DNA of 9,944 nt from positions 1 to 9,944 of the forward strand of contig JAGIAU010000063.1 of the NCBI GenBank assembly GCA_017744755.1. Direction: 5' to 3'. Positions within the stretch are counted from its first letter, which is position 1; each line of letters opens with the position of its first letter. A program made the position numbers and the translations under genes. Source of the stretch: Microbacteriaceae bacterium. GTDB taxonomy: Bacteria; Actinomycetota; Actinomycetes; Actinomycetales; Microbacteriaceae. Below, piece by piece: positions 1-5,454 of this stretch. The notes under the pieces are model-generated. The model was not told where the DNA came from, ran no database searches, and worked only from the letters and a program-made list of their open reading frames with translations.

Positions 1-1219
1 CCGACTCGGCCGGGTAGTCGACGAGCGGACCGTCCGGCCCGGTCGTGACGGCGAATGTGCTCGCGAGCGGCGCGCCCGGCGGCACGGCGGCCGCCGGGGC
101 GGGCGGCGCCTCGAACGGCCCGTACACCCGGCACGACGCCGTGATCGGCAGGAACAGGTCGGGTCCGAGCCGGTACCAGCGCCCGATCCGCCCGGCCTCA
201 TCGGCCGCGAGCGCGAAGCGCAGCACGTCCCGGTAGTGCTCGCCGGGCTCGACCCGCGGCTGCGCCTGCGTCGTCACGACGGGCCGGAACTCGGCCGTCC
301 GGGGCCTGCCGTCCGCCGCCCACAGCGAGAAGGCGCCGTCGAGCGTCCGGCCTCCGCCCGCGAGCGTCTGCGCAGCGGCGGTCGACCACAGCTCGAGCTC
401 CGCGGGCCAGCCGTCCAGGCTGAAGGTGCCGGAGACGCCGACCTTGTACGGCGTCGCCCCGTCGGGCGGCAAGGTCGTGAAGGCGAACTCCTCCCCGTCT
501 CGCACGCCCGCGATGCTCGGCGAGCCGGTCGCGTCGAAGCGCGCGTTCTGGAGCACGAGCGTGCCGGTCGCGTCGGCGGGGGACAGCCCCTGCACCCGGA
601 CGGTGCCCATGTACGGGTCGACCGCATCGCCGGTGATCGCGAGCGTGCCGGTGCCGCCCGCCGGCCGGACCCGGATGCTCGCGCCGTCCGCCCGCAGGCC
701 GGCGAGCCACGAGAGCACGTGGTTGCGCTCGGCAGGATCGGGGACGAACGCCCCGTAGCGCTCGTCGCCCGAGACGCCCCCGCGGTCGTAGTCGTCGCGG
801 GCGAGCAGCCACCAGACGTACATCTGGACGGCGGCCGTGATGCGGCGGTCCGTCGACTGGCCGATCGTCGAGATCGCCCGGTTCGCGCGGGCGATGTCCT
901 CCGGCGAGGCGCCGCCCCAGCCGCCGTAGCCGATCGCCTGGCTCGCGACGCCGACCGGCCAGTCGAGGCGCGGCTCGAGGCAGTAGTAGTTCCGGTCGCC
1001 GATCCGGTAGGCCCCGAGGTAGCCGAGGCCGCCGTTGTCGTACTCGGTATAGGCGGGTCCGAGGTCGGCGGCGCGGGCGGGCGGCGCCGGCGCGACGACG
1101 AGCGAGGCGCCGAGCACGGCGGCGCCGATCAGGGCGCCGGAGAGGGCCGCGGCGAGCCTGCGGGCGACGGTCGCGAGCGACCGGCGATCGGACGATGGAA
1201 CGGACTGGGCATCGGACAT
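1..1219 (-). CDS. secreted actinobacterial surface protein, N-terminal part, with candidate thioester domain (C-terminus beyond window)
   Basis: The frame is open from an ATG at 1219 to the window edge, giving 406 residues without a stop. Residues 1-50 are a long signal peptide: Arg-rich start (DRR, ARR), hydrophobic core about 26-43, probable cleavage after PPARA. The mature N-terminus has Cys80 in NYYCLEP and Gln132 in AAVQMYVWW. A Cys in a YC-hydrophobic-E context plus a Gln before an xxVW turn is the pattern of thioester-forming (TED/TQXA) domains, which bind host or surface targets covalently. Residues about 185-406 look like the beta-rich repeats of large Microbacteriaceae surface proteins, with a VYGPFEAPPAPAA-type segment that ends a module. 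Sortase motif and total length lie outside the window. No strong Shine-Dalgarno is visible (GGAGAA lies about 18 nt upstream). It is separated from the upstream operon by a hairpin. The secreted surface assignment is firm; the thioester is inference. Confidence 0.75.
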   Translation of the reverse strand, partial: MSDAQSVPSSDRRSLATVARRLAAALSGALIGAAVLGASLVVAPAPPARAADLGPAYTEYDNGGLGYLGAYRIGDRNYYCLEPRLDWPVGVASQAIGYGGWGGASPEDIARANRAISTIGQSTDRRITAAVQMYVWWLLARDDYDRGGVSGDERYGAFVPDPAERNHVLSWLAGLRADGASIRVRPAGGTGTLAITGDAVDPYMGTVRVQGLSPADATGTLVLQNARFDATGSPSIAGVRDGEEFAFTTLPPDGATPYKVGVSGTFSLDGWPAELELWSTAAAQTLAGGGRTLDGAFSLWAADGRPRTAEFRPVVTTQAQPRVEPGEHYRDVLRFALAADEAGRIGRWYRLGPDLFLPITASCRVYGPFEAPPAPAAAVPPGAPLASTFAVTTGPDGPLVDYPAES

Positions 1220-1263
1220 GCCGGGGACGGTAGATCGTTCTCCGGAGCGGCGTCGTTCGCTCT

Positions 1264-1310
1264 CCACAGGCCCCGGCGCGAGGTGCGCGAAGCGGCCCGG
1301 GTGCCTGTGG
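1264..1310 (-). terminator. interrupted hairpin between phosphoesterase and surface-protein genes
   Basis: CCACAGG (1264-1270) pairs with CCTGTGG (1304-1310). After a 1x2 internal loop, a further CCCGG/CCGGG pairing closes on a GC-rich loop of about 20 nt. It begins 15 nt past the stop of the phosphoesterase gene and ends 45 nt before the surface-protein start, as expected for a terminator. There is no T-tract, which is common in high-GC actinobacteria. It could instead be a regulatory structure in a read-through transcript. Confidence 0.45.
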
Positions 1311-1324
1311 ACGACTCGGCCGGC

Positions 1325-2896
1325 TCAGGTCCCGTTGCCCAGCCGATCCACCAGCCGCGAGGGGAACTCGAACGCACGCATGCGCGCCTGCACCGGGGCG
1401 ATGTCGTAGCCGACGCGCTCCCAGCGCAGCATCCTCGTCGGCCGGTCGTAGATCGCGTAGGCGGCGCCGGGCACGCCGTCGCGCGGCTGGCCGACGGAGC
1501 CGGGGCACACCAGGATCGCCCGGTAGCGCGACACGTCGATCGGCTCGTCGGGTCGGACCCACTCGCCCGGCAGGCCCTTCTTGAGCCGCCCCCAGGCGCC
1601 GGCGACATGCGTGTTCCCGTAGAAGCAGACGGGGGTGCCGTCGAGCTCGAGCTTCGCGAGGTTGTCGTCGGCCGTCATCTTGTACACGTAGGCGTTGAAC
1701 TTCTGCGGGTCGATCGGCGCGCCGTGCACCGCCGTCCAGTCCTCCTCCATGAGCTCGAGCGGCAGGGCCCCGAGCCAGGCGCGGTCGTCCGCGGACAGCC
1801 GCTCGACGGTCCAGTCGGCCGACCATCGCGCGTCCCGCTGGAACATGCTCGTCGAGCCCGCATCGCTCATGGCGTGGTCATGGTTGCCGCGCAGCACGCG
1901 GATCCGCTCGTCCGCGCGCAGCCGCTGGATGACCGCGGCGGGGTCGGGCCCGTAGCCGACCGAGTCGCCGAGCACCAGGATCTCGTCGGCCTGCTGCAGG
2001 TCGCGGGTCGAGAGTACGCGCTCGAGCGCGTCGAGGTTCGCGTGGATGTCCGCCAGGAGCGCGACCTGCCGCACCTCGCCGCCGCGCCCCGGCTTCGACT
2101 TGACGCGCTTGCGGGGCGCCCCCAGGGCCGAGGCCAGGGCGGTGAGGAAGTCATTGTCGCGGCCGTCGATCCGCAGGTCGTCGGCGACCTCGCGGGTGTC
2201 GAAGATGTTCGCATAGTGCTCGAGCTCGTCGCGGAACGCGTGACCGAGCAGCTCGCCGTGCGCGGCCGTCAGCCACTTCTCCTTGCGGCCGAACACGACC
2301 CAGGCGTAGCGCAGGCCGGCGCCGCGGTCCCAGGCGTAGAGGTCGTCGTCGAGGTAGCGCAGCTCGGCGTCGGCGCTCGTGGCGGCCGCTCCCGGACCAT
2401 CCGGCGCGAAGTTCGACAGGCCCTCGTCGAGCCGCCAGCCCTCGTTGCCGGCGCGCAGGTACAGCGCCGCGAAGCGCCGCGCGAACCATGCCCAGCGGGC
2501 CGCGAACTCCTCGGGCGTCCACAGGTGGATGGGACGCAGGCGCGGGGCCGCGACGCCCGCACGGACCTCGTCGCCCTCGCCGATGAGGAACCAGGTGCGC
2601 GCGTCGGGATAGCCCGCGATCCCGCGCTCCCGGTCGAGCCGCGCGTGGATCCAGTGGATCCGATCCGCCATCGGGTCCTTGTCCCGGTAGGGGATCTCCA
2701 GGTCGGGACGGACCTTGACGACGGTGGTCTCGTCCGCGTACACCTCGGTCGTCGTGCGGCCGAGGAAGTCGGAGTCGCGCTCCGTCGACTTCCGGTGATG
2801 CAGCGCGGCGCGGATCGCCTCGACGCCGACGGCCTCCCCGGGGCGAATGGCCCCGACGACGACGATCGGGGTGCCGGGACCGTAGGTCACCGACAC
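1325..2896 (-). CDS. kinase-like domain fused to calcineurin-like metallophosphoesterase
   Basis: A 523-aa protein. The C-terminal half (about 277-500) is a YfcE-type (Metallophos_2) phosphoesterase: LLADIHAN (D283, H285), LGDSVGYGPDP (D311), RGNHDH (N338, H339), AVHGAP (H391) and YGNTHVAG (N428, H430). The last motif is normally GHTH, so one metal-ligand His is Asn here. The N-terminal half looks like a protein-kinase/APH fold: a strand TTVVKV with Lys61, then WRLDEGLSNF with Asp157 and Asn162, then LRYLDDDLY with Asp183-185. Lys to Asp is 96 residues and Asp to Asn is +5, as in kinases (K72/D166/N171 in PKA). Predicted cytosolic, adding and/or removing phosphate on an unknown substrate; the kinase half could be a pseudokinase. 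It starts with GTG 40 nt after the second Roadblock gene, so is probably the last gene of that operon. The Shine-Dalgarno is weak, and GTG at 2890 is an alternative start. Phosphoesterase assignment is strong, kinase-like moderate. Confidence 0.85.
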   Translation of the reverse strand: MSVTYGPGTPIVVVGAIRPGEAVGVEAIRAALHHRKSTERDSDFLGRTTTEVYADETTVVKVRPDLEIPYRDKDPMADRIHWIHARLDRERGIAGYPDARTWFLIGEGDEVRAGVAAPRLRPIHLWTPEEFAARWAWFARRFAALYLRAGNEGWRLDEGLSNFAPDGPGAAATSADAELRYLDDDLYAWDRGAGLRYAWVVFGRKEKWLTAAHGELLGHAFRDELEHYANIFDTREVADDLRIDGRDNDFLTALASALGAPRKRVKSKPGRGGEVRQVALLADIHANLDALERVLSTRDLQQADEILVLGDSVGYGPDPAAVIQRLRADERIRVLRGNHDHAMSDAGSTSMFQRDARWSADWTVERLSADDRAWLGALPLELMEEDWTAVHGAPIDPQKFNAYVYKMTADDNLAKLELDGTPVCFYGNTHVAGAWGRLKKGLPGEWVRPDEPIDVSRYRAILVCPGSVGQPRDGVPGAAYAIYDRPTRMLRWERVGYDIAPVQARMRAFEFPSRLVDRLGNGT

Positions 2897-2936
2897 CCCG
2901 ACACTGCGTCAGACGACTCGCTCGCGCGAGCCGGGC

Positions 2937-3347
2937 TCACGGAACGAAGGGCTCGATCTGCGGGACGGCCTGGCGGACCGCCGACCAGCCGAAGCCGAGG
3001 TTCGCGCGCTTGCCCGTGATGAGGACGACGAGCGCGTTCGGCTTGTTCGGCAGGACGAGCATGAAGTGGTACGTCTTGTCGGTCGTCATCTGCACCTCCT
3101 TGATGAGGTGCGTCGAGGCGGCGGTGCCTCGCTGCTGCGCCAGGAGCTGCTCGACCGCGGAGACCGTGCGACCGCGGAACATGTCGACGGCGGCGGCGGC
3201 GACGGCGTCGAGGTAGGACTGCGTGAAGTACGGCACGTTGTGCGCCGCGCCGAGGAGCAGGCCCGACTCCAGGTCGACGATGGCGAAGCCAAGGCCGTCG
3301 TCGACGGAATCGGTGACCGCCTTGGCGATCTCGTTGAGCGTGGACAT
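2937..3347 (-). CDS. Roadblock/LC7 domain protein (second of two)
   Basis: A 136-aa single-domain protein. It fits the Roadblock/LC7 fold: N-terminal helix (NEIAKAVTDSVDD), strands GFAIVDLESGLLLG, a long central helix (about 42-70), strands around EVQMTTDKTYHFMLVLP and ALVVLITG, then a C-terminal helix ending QIEPFVP. Such proteins dimerise and act as GAPs or scaffolds for small Ras-like GTPases (MglB with MglA, CvnB with CvnD), so the likely partner is the GTPase encoded upstream. The ATG is fixed by an AGGGGGG Shine-Dalgarno at 3351-3357, 3 nt before the start and the best in the operon. It lies 59 nt after the first Roadblock gene and 40 nt before the kinase-like/phosphoesterase gene. It is strongly diverged from the first Roadblock protein, so the two may form a heterodimer or serve separate roles. 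Confidence 0.82.
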   Translation of the reverse strand: MSTLNEIAKAVTDSVDDGLGFAIVDLESGLLLGAAHNVPYFTQSYLDAVAAAAVDMFRGRTVSAVEQLLAQQRGTAASTHLIKEVQMTTDKTYHFMLVLPNKPNALVVLITGKRANLGFGWSAVRQAVPQIEPFVP

Positions 3348-3371
3348 ATTCCCCCCTAAGGAATGTTGATA

Positions 3372-3385
3372 CCGGACGGGTCCGG
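3372..3385. repeat. short perfect palindrome between the two Roadblock genes
   Basis: CCGGAC-GG-GTCCGG is a perfect inverted repeat in the 59-nt gap, just upstream of the Shine-Dalgarno of the second Roadblock gene. As RNA only about 5 bp with a CGGG-type tetraloop would form. It could be an operator or a weak attenuator. In such GC-rich DNA it could also be chance. Confidence 0.3.
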
Positions 3386-3394
3386 GTCGTGCAG

Positions 3395-3400
3395 ATTCTA
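3395..3400 (-). promoter_or_regulatory. possible internal -10 element for second Roadblock gene
   Basis: On the minus strand this reads TAGAAT (5 of 6 to TATAAT). It lies in a short AT-richer patch (3391-3420) that stands out from its surroundings and sits 47 nt upstream of the ATG at 3347. No convincing -35 is seen 16-18 nt upstream. It may give the second Roadblock and phosphoesterase genes extra transcription independent of the GTPase. Confidence 0.25.
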
Positions 3401-3406
3401 TTGGTT

Positions 3407-3832
3407 TCAGAGTGTGATGGAAGAGCCGCTCGGGAGCGCCGAGATCGCCGCGTCGAGGGCGGCCGTGCAGTTGCGCACCCCGACGAGGCAGCGGCCCAGG
3501 CTCTCATCCGTGCGGAAGAGCGCGGACAGGACGACGGAGCGCCCGGGGACGCGCTGCTGGATCACGACGCCGCTCGCGGCCTGGATGATGACGGCGTCGC
3601 CCTTGCCGATCTGCAGCTCGTGGATGACGGCCTCGCTGAGGGCCTGCACCGAGCTCGCCATGCTCGCGAAGCGGCCGTCCTGCTCGCCCATGCGCGGCGT
3701 GCGGACCACCTCGAAGCCGTCGTCGGAGATGAGCACCGCGAGCACGAGGCCCGGCGAATCGGCCTTCATCGCGTCGAGCGCGGCCGTGCCGGCGGCGACG
3801 AGCGCGGGGTCGAAGCGGCCTGCGTCGGACAT
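3407..3832 (-). CDS. Roadblock/LC7 domain protein (first of two), CvnB/MglB-like
   Basis: A 141-aa protein with the layout of bacterial Roadblock regulators. Helix FDPALVAAGTAALDAMKA is followed by paired strands LVLAVLISDDGFEVVRTP. A central helix follows, RFASMASSVQALSEAVIHEL, in the place where CvnB/MglB family members read 'mAs...aLae.'. Strands AVIIQAASGVVIQQRV and SVVLSALFR and a C-terminal helix (CTAALDAAISAL) complete the fold. It is predicted to form a dimer that contacts the GTPase encoded 50 nt upstream. The ATG at 3832 has only a weak GGGAA about 10 nt upstream, so translation may depend partly on coupling. Of the two Roadblock proteins this one is closer to the canonical conservon type. 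It has no other domain. Confidence 0.87.
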   Translation of the reverse strand: MSDAGRFDPALVAAGTAALDAMKADSPGLVLAVLISDDGFEVVRTPRMGEQDGRFASMASSVQALSEAVIHELQIGKGDAVIIQAASGVVIQQRVPGRSVVLSALFRTDESLGRCLVGVRNCTAALDAAISALPSGSSITL

Positions 3833-3882
3833 CGCTGTGGTTCCCGTTCTGTCTCGGTGAGTGTGTTCCGCTCCCCGCCGCG

Positions 3883-4434
3883 TCAGCGCGCGAGGAACAT
3901 CGCCCGGCTGTCGACGTTCGCGGCGAGCACCGAGAGCATGACGACGAGCTGGTCCCGGCTCCGGGGATCGACGGTGAACACCGGCGCCAGGGCACTAGGG
4001 TAGCGCTCGGCGACGATCTGCTGATACTCGTACGTCGTGGGCCTCGGCGCCAGGTCGCTGTGCGTGATGCCGACGACGACGCCGCCGCGCTCGTGGATCT
4101 CGCGGAACTCGTCGAAGAAGGCCACGAGGTCGCCGACCGGGTCCTCCGCGTCGTTCTTGACGAGGACGATCATGCCGACCGCGCGCTGCTTGAGGATCGA
4201 CCACATGAAGTCGAAGCGCTTCTGGCCGGGGACGCCGTAGAGGCGGATCTTCTCGTTCGGGCTCAGCTCGATCTCACCGTAGTCGAGGGCGACGGTCGTC
4301 GTCGCCTTGTCGACGACGTCGCGCTCCGTGTTGACGGCCTCGGTGCGGATCGTGTCGATGTCGCTGAGCGCGCTGATCGCCGTCGTCTTGCCGGCGCCCA
4401 TGGGACCGACGACGAGGATGACGTGCTCCGCCAC
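3883..4434 (-). CDS. small Ras-like GTPase of the CvnD/MglA (COG2229-like) group
   Basis: A 183-aa GTPase. Walker A/G1 is GPMGAGKTT (residues 10-18, Lys16). The G2 area is DKATTTVALDYGEI with a TTT run. G3 is LYGVPGQKRFDFMW (67-80), very like the LFGTPGQDRFWFMW form of conservon CvnD proteins, with Gly where Ras has Asp. G4 is ITHSD (Asp127) in place of NKxD. There is no membrane segment or lipidation signal. It is predicted to act as a cytosolic GTP/GDP switch, regulated by the Roadblock proteins encoded downstream. I chose the GTG at 4434, 2 nt after the stop of the 222-aa gene: it sits just before the conserved strand (AEHVILVVG), and the spacing suggests translational coupling. The longer upstream extension of this frame overlaps the 222-aa gene and is a shadow. 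GTPase assignment is firm; the effector is unknown. Confidence 0.9.
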   Translation of the reverse strand: MAEHVILVVGPMGAGKTTAISALSDIDTIRTEAVNTERDVVDKATTTVALDYGEIELSPNEKIRLYGVPGQKRFDFMWSILKQRAVGMIVLVKNDAEDPVGDLVAFFDEFREIHERGGVVVGITHSDLAPRPTTYEYQQIVAERYPSALAPVFTVDPRSRDQLVVMLSVLAANVDSRAMFLAR

Positions 4435-4436
4435 GC

Positions 4437-5105
4437 TCAGCGACCGCCCATCTTGTCGCGCAGGCGCGAGAAGAAGCCGAAGTTCGACGTGGAGGCGGCG
4501 GCGGCCTGCTGCGGCTCGGCCTGGACCTTGGCGACGACGGCGGGCGGGGCGAGCGGGCCGCCGGCCGGCTTGACGGCGCCCATGAGGCTCAGCATGTTCA
4601 GCACCCGCTGCGCGGTCGGCTCGTCCGCGCCGGTGAGGAGGCCGAGCTCCTGCGCGGTGAGGTAGCCGTTCGCGAGCGTCGCGATCATCCGGATCTCCTC
4701 GGTGGAGTGCGGGATCTCCGTGAGGTTGGGCCAGCGCTGCAGGGCGTAGCGGTCGCCCGGTCGCATCCAGGTGGCGCGGTCCGTGCCGAACGCGTAGCGG
4801 CCGATCTGCCAGAGCAGCGGATCCATGGCGCGCCACGCGACCCACGGGTAGGGCGGGTTCCCCGCCTCGATCGGCTGCGAGTACACGGTCACGCCGCCGG
4901 GTTGCTCCGGCATGGCCGTGAGCGGACGCTCCCAGTAGTAGCGGCCGGTGGAGAAGTCGACCCAGAGCGGCTCGCAGTCGCTGGACACGACGGTGAGGAG
5001 CATCGGCATGGGCAGCTGGCGCATGGAGTGGATCGCGGTCGCGACGCTCCGCCAGCCGACGGTGTCCGGCCGCTCCCGGACCTCGCTTGCCCCTGATGCG
5101 AACAT
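4437..5105 (-). CDS. uncharacterised 222-aa protein with probable winged-helix-like segment, partner of the GTPase switch
   Basis: I do not recognise a named family. Residues about 15-110 form a compact W/Y-rich region: PLWVDFSTGRYYWERPL (47-63), then PYPWVAWRAMDPLLWQIGRY. Residues about 130-168 (LTEIPHSTEEIRMIATLANGYLTAQELG, then TGADEPTAQRVLNMLSLMGAVK) look like a helix-turn-helix/winged-helix unit, comparable with the C-terminal part of DUF742 (CvnC) or DUF4388 proteins. A Pro/Ala/Gln linker (about 170-203) leads to a basic-aromatic tail, FGFFSRLRDKMGGR, likely a docking peptide. There is no signal peptide or TM. It is first in the operon and ends 2 nt before the GTPase start, so it is probably the GTPase effector or adaptor. 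The ATG at 5105 follows AGAGA and GGGGG upstream; ATG at 5021 is a less likely alternative. The gene is certain; its function is unknown. Confidence 0.78.
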   Translation of the reverse strand: MFASGASEVRERPDTVGWRSVATAIHSMRQLPMPMLLTVVSSDCEPLWVDFSTGRYYWERPLTAMPEQPGGVTVYSQPIEAGNPPYPWVAWRAMDPLLWQIGRYAFGTDRATWMRPGDRYALQRWPNLTEIPHSTEEIRMIATLANGYLTAQELGLLTGADEPTAQRVLNMLSLMGAVKPAGGPLAPPAVVAKVQAEPQQAAAASTSNFGFFSRLRDKMGGR

Positions 5106-5454
5106 TCTCTGTGACCCCCAAGATCACGGTAGCCCGTCCATCTGGCCCTGCGGCCGACTTCCGGGTCACGGTACCGGCTGGACCCCCATGGTATGCAGCC
5201 AGGCCCCGCCCTCCCCAGGGACGGAAGACCCGCTACCGACGATATATGAGGGATCGCACGGTGTCACGCCGTCGGAGGCCCGATTGAGCGACCGTCCAGC
5301 CGAGCGGAGGACCGCGAGCGCGGGGTCGGGCGGCCGATGTGCCCCCACGGCACCGGCCGCCCGGTCGGCCGCGAAGGGGATTGACGATCGCGTCCGAGCC
5401 CATCCTCGCATGCCGACGGGTGCGCTGCCGCGCACGGCTCGCTAGCCTGAGGCC
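5106..5454. other. divergent intergenic region, no gene seen
   Basis: 349 nt separate the start of the minus-strand GTPase operon from the multicopper oxidase start. No coding frame here has plausible composition. It should hold the promoters of both units. A TTGACG (5381-5386) could be a -35 for the plus strand, but no good -10 lies at 16-18 nt. An imperfect 15-bp dyad, ACGGTG-TCA-CGCCGT (5258-5272, one G-T pair), is a candidate operator. No CsoR-like dyad of the kind seen upstream of the copper ATPase is present. No confident minus-strand promoter was found. Confidence 0.5.
5443..5448 (+). promoter_or_regulatory. TAGCCT -10-like hexamer for near-leaderless transcript of oxidase gene
   Basis: TAGCCT fits the actinobacterial TANNNT -10 pattern and ends 6 nt before the ATG at 5455, so the transcript would start at or next to the ATG. 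The same arrangement precedes the 47-aa gene (TAGGCT). A GAGG at 5449-5452 could also serve as a short Shine-Dalgarno if transcription starts further upstream, so the two readings compete. Confidence 0.35.

Noticed and set aside
1264..1314. DnaA-box-like TCCACA and TGTGGA, possible origin
   Set aside because: Each matches only about 7 of 9 positions, there are only two, and they are the arms of one hairpin. There is no AT-rich region or dnaA/dnaN context.
236..3019. 927-codon open frame on the plus strand
   Set aside because: It runs antisense to the surface-protein and phosphoesterase genes and the end of a Roadblock gene. It is Arg/Gly/Val-rich with no domain, as expected for shadows in GC-rich DNA.
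2937..5105. classical conservon (cvnABCD)
   Set aside because: There is no CvnA-type histidine kinase in or beside the set and no clear DUF742 protein. Only the Roadblock and GTPase parts match.
5124..5173. TCACGGTA repeated twice 42 bp apart upstream of the GTPase operon
   Set aside because: An 8-mer repeat in about 350 nt is expected by chance at this composition, and the flanks do not match.
5172..5194. TACC...GGTA near the oxidase gene as a CsoR site
   Set aside because: The arms are only 4 nt and the spacing is wrong for the 17-nt CsoR core.
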